From: UBA1413 sp964461455 | Lineage (GTDB): Bacteria > Bacteroidota > Bacteroidia > Bacteroidales > Prolixibacteraceae | Reading direction: 5' to 3' | Length of the DNA stretch: 48,824 nucleotides | Assembly: GCA_964461455.1 (NCBI GenBank) | Contig: CAYWUJ010000016.1 | Span: forward strand, 1 to 48,824 | Shown here: positions 40,234 to 48,823 of the stretch, one piece after another | Layout: the number at the start of each line of letters is the position of its first letter | Position numbering within the stretch: the stretch's first letter is position 1 | Translations under genes and position numbers: made by a program | Notes under the pieces: model-generated | Told to the model about the DNA's origin: nothing | What the model saw: the letters and a program-made list of their open reading frames with translations, nothing else | Database searches by the model: none

Positions 40234-41925
40234 CTAATAGCCTGCGGCTTGTCCGTCTTTCCGGGATTCCGATGCGCCAAAGTAAACCCCGGTGACGGGA
40301 TCGCGGCCGATGCCCTGGTATCCTCCGTAGCCTCCCAGGTCGTACTGGAGGGTATGCCCTTTACGCTGAAGGGAGCGGATGGTTTCCCAGGAGAAACCGG
40401 TTTCGAGGGTGAGGGTTCCGCCGTCGTTCATTTTTTCACCCGTGGGTTCACTGCTTCCCAGGTGCTGGATCCGGGGGGCGTCACCGGCTTCCTGGAAGTT
40501 CATGCCGAAGTCGATGATATTGCAGACAATCTGCACATGTCCCTGGGGCTGCATGGCGCCACCCATGACCCCGAAGCTGAGGAAGGGCTTTCCCTCTTTG
40601 GTGATGAATCCGGGGATGATGGTGTGGAAGGGCCGTTTGTGGGAGGCATAGATGTTGGGATGCCCCTCTTCGAGGGAGAACATCTCGCCGCGGTCCTGGA
40701 GGATGAACCCCAGATCGCCGGGGGTCATGCCTGAGCCCATGCCCCTGTAGTTGCTCTGGATCAGGGATACCATATTCCCCTGGCTGTCGGCGGTGGTCAG
40801 GTAGATGGTGCTGGGAGGTTCGGGGATGCCGGGGGCATAGCTGCGTGCGGCCCTGTCAGGGTTGATGAGGGCGGCACGTTCCCGGGCATATTCTTTGGAG
40901 AGCAGGCGCTCCAGGGGGATTTTGCTGAATGCCGGGTCGGCATAATACCTGGCCCGGTCTTCAAAGGCGAGTTTCTTGGCTTCGGTGAAGAGGTGGATGT
41001 ATTCGTCGGAGCCAAAACCCATGTGGCGGATGTCGTAATTCTCCATAATATTGAGCATCTGGAGGGCGGCGATGCCCTGGCCGTTGGGGGGGAGTTCCCA
41101 GACGTCGTATCCCCGGTAATTCACCGACACGGGATCCACCCATTCAGAGGTGTGCTCCTCAAAGTCCCTCATGGTGAGGAATCCCCCGTTTTCCTGCATG
41201 TAGCGGGTGATTTTATGTGCTATTTCCCCCTTGTAGAAGGCGTCGCGGCCTTCCGTGGCGATCATTTCCAGGGTGGCGGCGAGACGGGGGTTTTTGAAGA
41301 TCTCCCCTTTTGCCGGGGTTTTTCCCCCGGGCATGAAAACTCCCGCGAATCCCGGAAACTGTTTCAGGCTGCGGGCGTTGGAGTGCCAGTAGTACGCGAC
41401 CAGTTCGCTGACGGGAAATCCTTCGCGGGCGTAGTGGATGGCAGGGGCCAGGATGTCGGCCATGGGGAGTTTTCCGAATTTCCGGTGCAGTTCGAACCAT
41501 CCGTCGACGCACCCCGGCACCGACACGGGCAGGGGCCCCAGGGCGGGAATCCTGGTGATTCCCTTTTCCCGGAAGTGGTCAAGGGTGAGGGAATGAGGGC
41601 TGCGGCCGCTGGCATTCAGGCCGTGGAGCCTGCCGCTGCTTTCGTCCCAAACGATGGCAAAGAGATCACCCCCGATGCCGTTGCCTGTGGGTTCTACCAG
41701 TCCCAGAACCGCATTGGCGGCGATGGCAGCATCGACGGCGCTCCCCCCGGCCCTGAGGATTTCCAGGGCGGCCTGGGTGGCCAGGGGCTGACTGGTGGCC
41801 ACCATGCCATGCTGGGCGATCACTTCGGAACGGGTGGCGAATGCCCTCCCTGTGATGCGGTCCTGCGACCAGGCGGTGACCGCCGCTACGGCCACAAGAA
41901 TGAGGGTCCATACCTGTTTCTTCAT
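40234..41925 (-). CDS. Gamma-glutamyltransferase family protein, exported
   Basis: An Ntn-hydrolase that would transfer or hydrolyse gamma-glutamyl groups from glutathione or related peptides after self-cleavage. Signal peptide MKKQVWTLILVAVAAVTAWS. Family blocks: MVATSQPLATQAALEILRAGGSAVDAAIAAN, GLVEPTGNGIGGDLFAIVWD (cited in part), WELPPNGQGIAALQMLNIME. The predicted nucleophile is Thr373 in PSTIYLTTADSQGN, the new N-terminus of the small subunit. The usual TTH is TIY here, as in the YwrD-like branch. 563 residues. Start ATG at 41925. Divergent from the PD-(D/E)XK nuclease gene. Confidence 0.93.
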   Translation of the reverse strand: MKKQVWTLILVAVAAVTAWSQDRITGRAFATRSEVIAQHGMVATSQPLATQAALEILRAGGSAVDAAIAANAVLGLVEPTGNGIGGDLFAIVWDESSGRLHGLNASGRSPHSLTLDHFREKGITRIPALGPLPVSVPGCVDGWFELHRKFGKLPMADILAPAIHYAREGFPVSELVAYYWHSNARSLKQFPGFAGVFMPGGKTPAKGEIFKNPRLAATLEMIATEGRDAFYKGEIAHKITRYMQENGGFLTMRDFEEHTSEWVDPVSVNYRGYDVWELPPNGQGIAALQMLNIMENYDIRHMGFGSDEYIHLFTEAKKLAFEDRARYYADPAFSKIPLERLLSKEYARERAALINPDRAARSYAPGIPEPPSTIYLTTADSQGNMVSLIQSNYRGMGSGMTPGDLGFILQDRGEMFSLEEGHPNIYASHKRPFHTIIPGFITKEGKPFLSFGVMGGAMQPQGHVQIVCNIIDFGMNFQEAGDAPRIQHLGSSEPTGEKMNDGGTLTLETGFSWETIRSLQRKGHTLQYDLGGYGGYQGIGRDPVTGVYFGASESRKDGQAAGY

Positions 41926-41979
41926 CCTGTTTTTGTTTTCAAAACTAATGATATTTTTCCCAAAACCTGTTCCGGCGCC

Positions 41980-42009
41980 TTCGTACCACCTCAGGAATCA
42001 CTACTTTTG
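41980..42009 (+). promoter_or_regulatory. Promoter candidate for the AddB-like nuclease gene
   Basis: TTCG at 41980-41983 and TACTTTTG at 42002-42009 (TAnnTTTG) are 18 nt apart, with one mismatch in the -33 element. It ends 27 nt before the ATG at 42037, which supports that start. Confidence 0.55.
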
Positions 42010-42036
42010 TGGAAAGCTGATTCACACCACACACCT

Positions 42037-44904
42037 ATGCAACGTTTCCTGGAAAGCTGTGCCGCCTTTGTCTATCAGAAATACGGAGATGATTTCTCAG
42101 GCCTGAGGGTGGTTCTTCCCAACCGCAGGGCCGCCCTTTTTTTTACGGCGTATCTGAAAAGGCTGCTCTCCCATCCGGTGATCGGTCCCGATATGATCAC
42201 CATTAACGAGCTGATGCTTTCATTTTCAGACCTGCTTCCGTCAGACAGGCTCACCCTGGTCGCCCTTCTCTATGATGCCTATACCGAAGTGACCGGTTCG
42301 TCGGAGAGTTTCGACGATTTTTATTTCTGGGGAGAAGTGCTTCTGGCCGATTTTGACGACATCGACAAATACCAGGTCAGCGCGGGAGATCTGTTCCTCA
42401 ACCTGTCCCAGCTGAAGGATGCCGGCAGCCAGTTTGACTATCTGTCAGAAGGGCAGAAGAAATTGCTGGCGCAGTTCTGGGGTTCCCTGGGGCGATGGGA
42501 AAATTTCAGGATGGAGAGCGATTTTGTCTCTTTTTGGGAGAAGCTTCCGAAGATCTATGACCGTTTCAGGGAGATGCTGGTGACCCGGGGTATCGGCTAC
42601 AACGGAATGATGGTCAGGGATGGGCTGGATGCCCTTCTGTCGGGGCACCGGGAACTCCCCGGAGACCATTACATCATAGCAGGCCTTAACGCCCTGAACG
42701 GATGCGAGCGAAAGCTTTTCAGCCACCTCAGGGATGCGGGCAAGGCCACCTTCCTGTGGGATTATGATTTTTATTACCTCAACGATCCGCTGAATAATGC
42801 CGGCAGGTTTATCCGTGAAAACCTGCTGATGTTTCCGCCACCCGCGGGTTTCGCTCCTTCTGCCGGTTGTTTTGCGCAACCCAAAGAGGTGGAGCTGGTG
42901 GCTGTGGCCTCTTCGCTGGGACAGGCCCAGGTCATTCCTGAGGTACTGGCCCATGAAGGGACGGAAGAAAAGCGCAGTTTTGATGATACCGCCCTGGTGT
43001 TGGCTGATGAATCGCTTCTTTTTCCGGTGTTGGGGGCTATTCCCCCGGAACTGGGCAAGGTGAATGTGACCATGGGGTACCCGGTGCGGAACTCCCCGGT
43101 GGTCACCCTGCTGATGCAGGCGGCAGCCCTTCTGGTCAATACGCGGGCGGGCGACGGAAACACCCCGGGGCTCTATTTCCGGCTGGTGAACGATGTTCTT
43201 TCCCATCCTTTCCTGTCATCGATAGAGCGGGATAAGGTAACCCAGGCCCTGAAGGAGTTCAGGACCGGGAACAGGATTTACCTGGCACCCTCCGAGTTAT
43301 TCTTTTCTCCCCTGCACCATCAGGTTTTCTCCCTTCCTTCAGGGGTGGAGAAATACGGGGATTATCTGCTGGGTATTCTGCGCATGCTTTACGGGAGGTT
43401 TCCCGGGGAGGAAGGCGACCCCGTGGTGAGAGAGATGATCTGGCAGACCTACAAGGCTGTGGAAAAGCTGCGAACGGTCATTGCAGGGATTCTGGAAAGA
43501 GGAAAGGCGCAGATCACTCCCGGGATTTTTGTGAGCTTTCTGGGAAAATACCTGACTCTGGAATCTGTGGCCTTTGAGGGAGAGCCCCTGTCAGGGCTTC
43601 AGGTCATGGGAATCCTGGAAACCCGTTGTCTCGATTTTGACCATTTGGTCATCATCGGCCTCAATGAGGAGATATGGCCGCGGACTTCCGCGATGCCCTC
43701 GATGATTCCTCATAATCTGAGGAAGGGGTTCGGGCTGCCCGGACTGGATGACCAGGAGGCGATGTATGCCTATTATTTTTACCGGCTTATTCAGCGGGCC
43801 AGGCGGGTCACCGCCACCTGGAGCACGGTCAGGGAAGGGGTCTCAGGAGGGGAGCTGAGCCGTTACGGGTTTCAGCTGAAGTACCGGTCGCCCCATGCCG
43901 TTTCGGAGAGAACCCTCGATTTTCCTTTCGGAAGCCGTCCTGTGGTTCCCATTGCCGTTCCATCAGGGCCTGAGGTCAGGGATTTCCTCCTGGCGGCCAA
44001 CAGGGAAAAACCCCTGTCACCCAGCGCCATTATCAACTACCTGATGTGTCCGCTGCGCTTTTATTTCAGGTATGTGGCCCGTCTCAGGGAGCCCGATGAG
44101 GTGTCGGAGGATATCGACCGCCAGCTTTTCGGGAATATTTTCCACAAAGCCGTGGAGAACCTTTACCACTTCCGGGTAAACACCGTTCTAAGTCCCGCGG
44201 TACTGGAGAAAATGGCCGCTTCGGGGGAGAAGATCAGGGAAGCCATTCTCAGGGCTTTTGCAGCGGAATATTTCCGGACCGACCCCGAAGGATGGCGCGA
44301 CCTCACCATCGAAGGGAAAACCCTGCTTATTTATACCACGGTGTCAGAGTATATACGCAATTTGCTGGAAGTGGACCTGTCGGCGGCCCCGTTGTTTCTC
44401 CATGACCTGGAGAAGGAGTGCGCAACTTCCCTGGAAGTGGATATCGACGGGGAGATGAGAACTCTTCGCATAGGAGGCAAGGTGGACCGGATTGATGAGC
44501 AGCTGGGCGTTGTCAGGGTCGTCGATTATAAAACGGGGTCCCTGGAACAGGCGGCCCTGGGGATGAGCGCCATTGAAGAGCTTTTTGCCAGGGATGCCAA
44601 AAAGGTGAAAAAGGAGGCCCTCCAGTCTTTGCTATACGGTTATATCCTCCGGCGGAGCCTTTTCATGGGCTCCCCGGTGCAGGCGGTGATTTACGCCATC
44701 CTCCATTTCAGGGATGAGAAGTTCAGGATGACGGTGACCTTGGACAAGCAACCTGTTGATGTGGCCTTGATTGAAGGGGAACTGGAGGGTCACCTGAAGG
44801 ATCTTCTGGAAGAGATCTTCTCGGTTTCGACCGTTTTTGGTCAGACGGAATTCAGGGAAAGGTGTGCCAGTTGTCCCTATAAGGCGCTTTGCAGGAGGGA
44901 GTAA
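42037..44904 (+). CDS. AddB-like PD-(D/E)XK nuclease family protein with Fe-S cysteine staple
   Basis: A 955-residue protein resembling the AddB subunit of helicase-nucleases for double-strand break repair. The nuclease core near the C-terminus is LRIGGKVDRIDEQLG with Asp817, then VVDYKTGS with Asp830 and Lys832. It is closed by a [4Fe-4S] staple of four cysteines: Cys671 in LMCPLRFYF, and Cys943-x2-Cys946-x5-Cys952 in RCASCPYKALC, the spacing of AddB. The N-terminal half has an inactive helicase-like look (VVLPNRRAALFFTAYL) and no Walker A. The ATG at 42037 follows a promoter candidate; the frame is open much further upstream but only as antisense of the GGT gene. No AddA-type helicase gene is in the window. 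Confidence 0.9.
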   Translation: MQRFLESCAAFVYQKYGDDFSGLRVVLPNRRAALFFTAYLKRLLSHPVIGPDMITINELMLSFSDLLPSDRLTLVALLYDAYTEVTGSSESFDDFYFWGEVLLADFDDIDKYQVSAGDLFLNLSQLKDAGSQFDYLSEGQKKLLAQFWGSLGRWENFRMESDFVSFWEKLPKIYDRFREMLVTRGIGYNGMMVRDGLDALLSGHRELPGDHYIIAGLNALNGCERKLFSHLRDAGKATFLWDYDFYYLNDPLNNAGRFIRENLLMFPPPAGFAPSAGCFAQPKEVELVAVASSLGQAQVIPEVLAHEGTEEKRSFDDTALVLADESLLFPVLGAIPPELGKVNVTMGYPVRNSPVVTLLMQAAALLVNTRAGDGNTPGLYFRLVNDVLSHPFLSSIERDKVTQALKEFRTGNRIYLAPSELFFSPLHHQVFSLPSGVEKYGDYLLGILRMLYGRFPGEEGDPVVREMIWQTYKAVEKLRTVIAGILERGKAQITPGIFVSFLGKYLTLESVAFEGEPLSGLQVMGILETRCLDFDHLVIIGLNEEIWPRTSAMPSMIPHNLRKGFGLPGLDDQEAMYAYYFYRLIQRARRVTATWSTVREGVSGGELSRYGFQLKYRSPHAVSERTLDFPFGSRPVVPIAVPSGPEVRDFLLAANREKPLSPSAIINYLMCPLRFYFRYVARLREPDEVSEDIDRQLFGNIFHKAVENLYHFRVNTVLSPAVLEKMAASGEKIREAILRAFAAEYFRTDPEGWRDLTIEGKTLLIYTTVSEYIRNLLEVDLSAAPLFLHDLEKECATSLEVDIDGEMRTLRIGGKVDRIDEQLGVVRVVDYKTGSLEQAALGMSAIEELFARDAKKVKKEALQSLLYGYILRRSLFMGSPVQAVIYAILHFRDEKFRMTVTLDKQPVDVALIEGELEGHLKDLLEEIFSVSTVFGQTEFRERCASCPYKALCRRE

Positions 44905-44939
44905 AGGCTTCCGTTATGCCGCAGGGCCATGGGAAAAAG

Positions 44940-44969
44940 AAAAGGCTGCACCATTACGGGCAGCCTTTT
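44940..44969. terminator. Bidirectional terminator between the nuclease gene and ald
   Basis: AAAAGGCTGC (44940-44949) and GCAGCCTTTT (44960-44969) are perfect 10-bp arms around a 10-nt loop. The A-run and T-run make it work in both directions, fitting the two convergent genes. Confidence 0.85.
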
Positions 44970-44997
44970 CTGGAGTTATGATGCTGACAGGTCAGGA

Positions 44998-46110
44998 TCA
45001 GAGGATGGTGGCAGGATCCACGAAGGGGAGGTTAAAGGCTTCGGCCACCCCTTTGTAGACCACTTTGCCGTCGACTACGTTGAGCCCTTTTGCCAGCGGG
45101 GCGTTTTCCCGGCATGCTTTTTTCCATCCCTTGTCAGCCAGTTGAAGGGCATAGGGGAGGGTGGCATTGGTGAGTGCCAGGGTGGAGGTTTGCGGCACGG
45201 CACCGGGCATATTGGCCACACAATAGTGGATGACCTCGTCAATGGTAAAGGTGGGGTTGGCATGGGTGGTTGCCCTGGTGGTCTCAAAGCAGCCTCCCTG
45301 GTCCACGGCCACGTCGACCATGACTGTTCCCGGGCGCATGGTTTTGATCATTTCGCGGGTGACCAGTTTGGGGGCTTTTGCTCCGGGGATCAGAACGGCC
45401 CCGACGATCAGGTCGTGGGTTTTCACCATTTCTGCAATGTTGAAATGGTTGCTCATCATGGTCTTCACATTGGCAGGCATGATATCGGCAAGGTAACGGA
45501 GCCTGGGCAGACTCAGGTCCATGATGGTGACATCGGCACCCAGTCCGGCCGCCATCTTGGCCGCTTCGGTACCCACGATACCCCCACCGATCACCAGCAC
45601 TTTCGCGGGAGGCACCCCGGGAACGCCACCCAGGAGGACTCCCGAGCCCCCGAAGGTCTTTTCCAGGAATTTGGCACCCTGCTGGATCGACATCCGGCCT
45701 GCCACTTCGCTCATGGGTATCAGCAAAGGCAGCGAGCGGTCGGGCATCTCCACGGTCTCGTAAGCCAGACAAACTGCTCCGCTGTCGATCATGGCGCGCG
45801 TCAGTTCCTCCGAGGAGGCAAAATGAAAATAGGTATAGAAAATCTGTCCCTTTTTCACCAGTTTATACTCTGACTCAATAGGTTCTTTCACCTTGATAAT
45901 CATGTCGGCAATGGCGTATACCTCTTCAATGGTGGAAAGAATGGATGCCCCGGTGGCTACATAAACTTCGTCCCTGAATCCGCTGCCCATTCCGGCATTG
46001 GTCTGCACAACCACGGTATGGCCCCGTTTTACCAGTTCTGCGGCTCCGGCAGGCGTTAAGGCCACCCGGTTCTCATTATTCTTTATCTCTTTCGGAACAC
46101 CAATAATCAT
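44998..46110 (-). CDS. ald: Alanine dehydrogenase
   Basis: NAD-dependent interconversion of L-alanine and pyruvate plus ammonia, linking amino-acid and central carbon metabolism. 370 residues, the normal length. The opening MIIGVPKEIKNNENRVALTPAGAAELVKRGH (cited in part) holds the pyruvate-binding Arg and Lys. The Rossmann domain is VLVIGGGIVGTEAAKMAAGLGADVTIMD (cited in part), and VDVAVDQGGCFET with the MPGAVPQTSTLALTNATLPY block is diagnostic. Start ATG at 46110. A -7-like box on this strand lies at 46141-46148. Confidence 0.97.
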   Translation of the reverse strand: MIIGVPKEIKNNENRVALTPAGAAELVKRGHTVVVQTNAGMGSGFRDEVYVATGASILSTIEEVYAIADMIIKVKEPIESEYKLVKKGQIFYTYFHFASSEELTRAMIDSGAVCLAYETVEMPDRSLPLLIPMSEVAGRMSIQQGAKFLEKTFGGSGVLLGGVPGVPPAKVLVIGGGIVGTEAAKMAAGLGADVTIMDLSLPRLRYLADIMPANVKTMMSNHFNIAEMVKTHDLIVGAVLIPGAKAPKLVTREMIKTMRPGTVMVDVAVDQGGCFETTRATTHANPTFTIDEVIHYCVANMPGAVPQTSTLALTNATLPYALQLADKGWKKACRENAPLAKGLNVVDGKVVYKGVAEAFNLPFVDPATIL

Positions 46111-46140
46111 AACATCTTAGTTTTAATTTATTAATGGTCC

Positions 46141-46148
46141 CAAATATA
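46141..46148 (-). promoter_or_regulatory. Putative -7 box of ald
   Basis: The minus strand reads TATATTTG (TAnnTTTG), 30 nt before the ald ATG. A TTTC sits 16 nt further upstream as a weak -33. Confidence 0.4.
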
Positions 46149-46299
46149 CGGGGATTGCCGTACAGAAACTATGACAAAAATTATTCATTCGGATCACCGG
46201 AATCCATCACCCGTTGTTGCCGGCGGAAGGGGGGCCCCGGTGTGACGAATTGAAAGGTGAAGTTTGCGATATATTTCATTTTGCAGGAGCAGCGGGTGT

Positions 46300-46329
46300 T
46301 TTGATATTAAAGTGACACGATTATCTTTG
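46300..46329 (+). promoter_or_regulatory. Bacteroidota-type promoter of the aminotransferase gene
   Basis: TTTG at 46300-46303 and TATCTTTG at 46322-46329 (TAnnTTTG) are 18 nt apart, the same geometry as the rseC promoter. It ends 21 nt before the ATG at 46351 and supports that start. Confidence 0.7.
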
Positions 46330-46350
46330 CCGGGTATCAAAATATTTTTC

Positions 46351-47565
46351 ATGCCGCATATTTCGAAAAGGGGGGCTGACATGCCCGATTCGCCGATACG
46401 GAAGCTGGTTCCCTATGCCAACCAGGCCAAGGCAGAAGGGGTCAGGGTATTTCATCTGAATATCGGACAGCCTGATCTTCCCACGCCGGAAGTGGCTCTG
46501 GAGGCCATTCGCAGCATAGACCGGCGGGTTCTGGAGTATTCTCCCAGTGAGGGATTTCTTTCGCTGCGGGAAAAGCTGGCCGCTTATTACAGGGAGTATG
46601 CCATAGAGGTGGATGCCGGTGAGATCATCATCACCACGGGAGGAAGTGAGGCTGTCACGTTTGCTTTTATGGCCTGCCTGGACCCCGGAGACGAAATCAT
46701 CGTGCCGGAACCGGCCTATGCCAATTATACGGCCTTTGCCATCGGTGCAGGTGCCGTTATCCGAACCATCCCTTCCCGCATCGACGATGGCTTTGCCCTG
46801 CCTCCCGTGGCGGAATTTGAAAAGCTGATCACTTCCCGCACCAAGGGAATCATGATCTGTAATCCCAATAACCCGACAGGTTACCTCTATTCCCCGGAAG
46901 AGATGGAACAGATCAGGGTGTTGGTGCAGAAGTATGACTTGTTCCTTTTTTCCGATGAAGTGTACCGTGAGTTTTGCTACACGGGAAAGCCCTATGTTTC
47001 GGCCCTGCACCTCGAGGGGATCGGCAACCATGTGATTCTCATTGATTCGGTGTCGAAGCGGTACAGCGAATGTGGTATTCGCATTGGGGCGCTGGTGACC
47101 CGTAACAGGGAAGTTCGTGATAATGTGATGAAGTTCTGTCAGGCTCGCCTGAGTCCCCCGCTGCTCGGTCAGATTGCCGCGGAGGCCTCTTTCATGGCAG
47201 GCCCGGAATATATGCGGACAAACTATGAGGAGTACCTGTTACGCCGTGATTTCCTGATCAGCGGGCTGAACAGGATCCCCGGGGTCTTTTCCCCGGTCCC
47301 CATGGGGGCCTTTTATACGGTGGCACGTCTTCCTGTAGAGGATGCCGACGATTTCTGCAAATGGCTGCTCACCGATTTCCGGCTCAACGGAGAGACCCTC
47401 TTTATGGCCCCGGCATCAGGGTTTTACACCACTCCCGGACTGGGCCGTAACGAAGTGCGCATGGCCTATGTTCTGAAAAGGGAGGATCTGGCCGCATCGC
47501 TGCGCATCCTGGAGGAAGCCCTGAGGGTTTATCCCCGCACTACTGAAGAGTTCGGTAAAATATAG
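46351..47565 (+). CDS. PLP-dependent class I/II aminotransferase
   Basis: A 404-residue fold-type I aminotransferase of the aspartate aminotransferase group. The PLP site is shown by FHLNIGQPDLPTPEVAL at the N-terminus, GEIIITTGGSEAV, MICNPNNPTGYLYSPEEM with the family Asn, LFLFSDEVYREF with the Asp, and IDSVSKRYSECGIRIGALV with the Schiff-base Lys. Substrate is likely aspartate, alanine or an aromatic amino acid, with an oxo-acid partner. Start ATG at 46351, matched to the promoter; a longer frame to 46264 would include the -33/-7 region. It is divergent from ald, so the two may handle alanine together; this is only inferred. Confidence 0.92.
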   Translation: MPHISKRGADMPDSPIRKLVPYANQAKAEGVRVFHLNIGQPDLPTPEVALEAIRSIDRRVLEYSPSEGFLSLREKLAAYYREYAIEVDAGEIIITTGGSEAVTFAFMACLDPGDEIIVPEPAYANYTAFAIGAGAVIRTIPSRIDDGFALPPVAEFEKLITSRTKGIMICNPNNPTGYLYSPEEMEQIRVLVQKYDLFLFSDEVYREFCYTGKPYVSALHLEGIGNHVILIDSVSKRYSECGIRIGALVTRNREVRDNVMKFCQARLSPPLLGQIAAEASFMAGPEYMRTNYEEYLLRRDFLISGLNRIPGVFSPVPMGAFYTVARLPVEDADDFCKWLLTDFRLNGETLFMAPASGFYTTPGLGRNEVRMAYVLKREDLAASLRILEEALRVYPRTTEEFGKI

Positions 47566-47566
47566 C

Positions 47567-47574
47567 TACCTTTG
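47567..47574 (+). promoter_or_regulatory. Putative -7 box before the small ORF at 47579
   Basis: TACCTTTG matches TAnnTTTG but ends only four bases before the ATG of the next frame, so that ORF would be nearly leaderless, or the box serves something else. Weak. Confidence 0.25.
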
Positions 47575-47578
47575 CGGC

Positions 47579-47935
47579 ATGTCTTTGTTGCGGAAATCCA
47601 TAGTATACTTCTTCGCTTCACTGATTCTGGTTTTCAGTGCCACTTGTTATTCCGGAGGGGAGCAGGGGATCACCCCTGACCGCTGGAAAGGCAGTGATGA
47701 ACTGGCGTGGGTTTCGCCGGCCACGGCACCCGGGTTAACGCTCCAGGAAGGCACGTCCACACAGGGCATTCCGGTGTGGAGACCGGAAATATCGATTCCC
47801 GGGCTGTTCTTCAGATGCCGGAGCACAGCAGAACCTCCCCGTTTGCAAATCCTTCGCAAGATTTTCGTTGTCGACAGGTTTTCCTATACCCCCTGTAAAT
47901 CAGTCCTTCTCTTTCCCTTCCACGAGTTTTCATGA
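47579..47935 (+). CDS. Hypothetical exported protein or gene remnant
   Basis: A 118-residue frame with a convincing signal peptide (SLLRKSIVYFFASLILVFSATC, cited in part) possibly ending at a Cys as in a lipoprotein. The rest (about 95 residues) has no family I know, is rich in Pro, Ser and Arg, and ends in a Phe-rich stretch that does not look like a folded domain. It may be a short real lipoprotein or the start of a gene whose remainder has decayed by frameshift. Codon use in the second half looks random. It lies 13 nt after the aminotransferase stop. Confidence 0.4.
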   Translation: MSLLRKSIVYFFASLILVFSATCYSGGEQGITPDRWKGSDELAWVSPATAPGLTLQEGTSTQGIPVWRPEISIPGLFFRCRSTAEPPRLQILRKIFVVDRFSYTPCKSVLLFPFHEFS

Positions 47936-48110
47936 TTTTTCCGTTGAATTGCACGGTAACCTCCCTGTGACTGGTTCAGGGTTCCTGATGTTTTCTGATT
48001 CCGTTAAGCGTCGTCTTTAGCGGTGCCTTCGGGCAACCTCTTCACTGGAGGAATTCCGGTTACGCAGGGAAAGCGAATAGGAAATTTACAATCATTTAAA
48101 ATTAAAAATC
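47936..48110. other. Gap of 175 bases, no gene seen
   Basis: No open frame, hairpin or promoter box of note. If the ORF at 47579 is not real, then the non-coding stretch would run from 47566 to 48110, about 545 bases. Confidence 0.4.
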
Positions 48111-48596
48111 ATGACATCAACTATAATCACAGTTATTATCGTTATCGCCATAATTGCCCTTCCCGTTTGGTTATTAATGCATTTACAGGGGGCCGAAAAG
48201 GGGAAATTTAAAAAGGAAATCGCTGCCCTGACCAAAAAGGAAGGAATCAGTATCAGTGAAAATGAGTCCTGGGGGAATAAGTTCATCGGGGTGGACCGGG
48301 AGCAGGAAAAGGCGGCCCTGATCATCCTTGGAGATCCTCAGAACAGGGTATTTATTGCCGATCTGAAGAACTATTCCAAATGCAGTGTGGAGAAGAACCT
48401 TCTGAATGCGGGGGGCAAAGGAAATGCCATAGTATACAGTTCCATAGTTCTTCGGTTTGTAGCACGGTCCAGGTCGGCGGAAGATTTGGTTTTCCCCCTT
48501 TACACGGATCATGAAGACATGACCCTTACCAACGAGTTGCAGATTGCCGGAGAGTGGAGCGAAAAGTTCAACGGCATTATGCGTAAGCACAACTAG
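48111..48596 (+). CDS. Membrane-anchored protein of unknown function
   Basis: A 161-residue protein with one N-terminal membrane segment (TSTIITVIIVIAIIALPVWLLMHL, cited in part), then a soluble cytosolic or periplasmic domain of mixed charge. The domain reads like a compact alpha/beta unit: EGISISENESWGNKFIGVDREQEKAALIILGD, then VFIADLKNYSKCSVEKN, then LRFVARSRSAEDLVFPLYTDHEDM, cited in part. The phrase AALIIL-x-x-PQNRVFIADLKNYSKCSVEK recalls the family of small Bacteroidota proteins that bind membrane surfaces, but I cannot name it. Start ATG at 48111. A terminator lies 104 nt downstream. Confidence 0.65.
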   Translation: MTSTIITVIIVIAIIALPVWLLMHLQGAEKGKFKKEIAALTKKEGISISENESWGNKFIGVDREQEKAALIILGDPQNRVFIADLKNYSKCSVEKNLLNAGGKGNAIVYSSIVLRFVARSRSAEDLVFPLYTDHEDMTLTNELQIAGEWSEKFNGIMRKHN

Positions 48597-48700
48597 GGTT
48601 TTTCCCTGTGATTCCGGTAAGACGGTATTCGTTTTTACCCTTTAGCCCTTTATGGTCACTTCTGGTGAAAGCAATGGCCTTTCCTCGCTGACCACAAATT

Positions 48701-48742
48701 CCCTGAGGAGGAACTGAAAACAGTTTTTTCTCAGGGGTTTTT
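48701..48742 (+). terminator. Rho-independent terminator behind the 48111 gene
   Basis: The arms CCCTGAG...AACTG (48701-48716) and CAGTT...CTCAGGG (48721-48736) form a 16-bp stem with an AAAA loop; four central pairs are G-U or A-U. GTTTTT follows. It is 104 nt behind the stop of the membrane-anchored protein. Confidence 0.75.
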
Positions 48743-48823
48743 CTCAGTATTTGTGGGTGTTGGCTGAACAGGGGCGTTGTCGAGCAGGTCGTACTTCTGT
48801 TTTCTTTTTTTCCAGCGGTCGCG
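48731..48823 (-). CDS. C-terminal end of a leftward gene (partial)
   Basis: The minus-strand frame from the window edge gives 30 residues that look like a natural charged C-terminus (RDRWKKRKQKYDLLDNAPVQ then PTPTNTEKNP) and ends in TGA at 48731. The rest is outside the window, so no function can be given. Its stop codon lies in the 3' arm of the terminator for the opposite strand, so this could also be a chance frame. Confidence 0.4.
   Translation of the reverse strand, partial: RDRWKKRKQKYDLLDNAPVQPTPTNTEKNP

Noticed and set aside
40993..42036. Upstream extension of the nuclease gene by 348 residues
   Set aside because: It is the antisense of the gamma-glutamyltransferase gene and shows no family sequence; a promoter and ATG at 42037 mark the real start.
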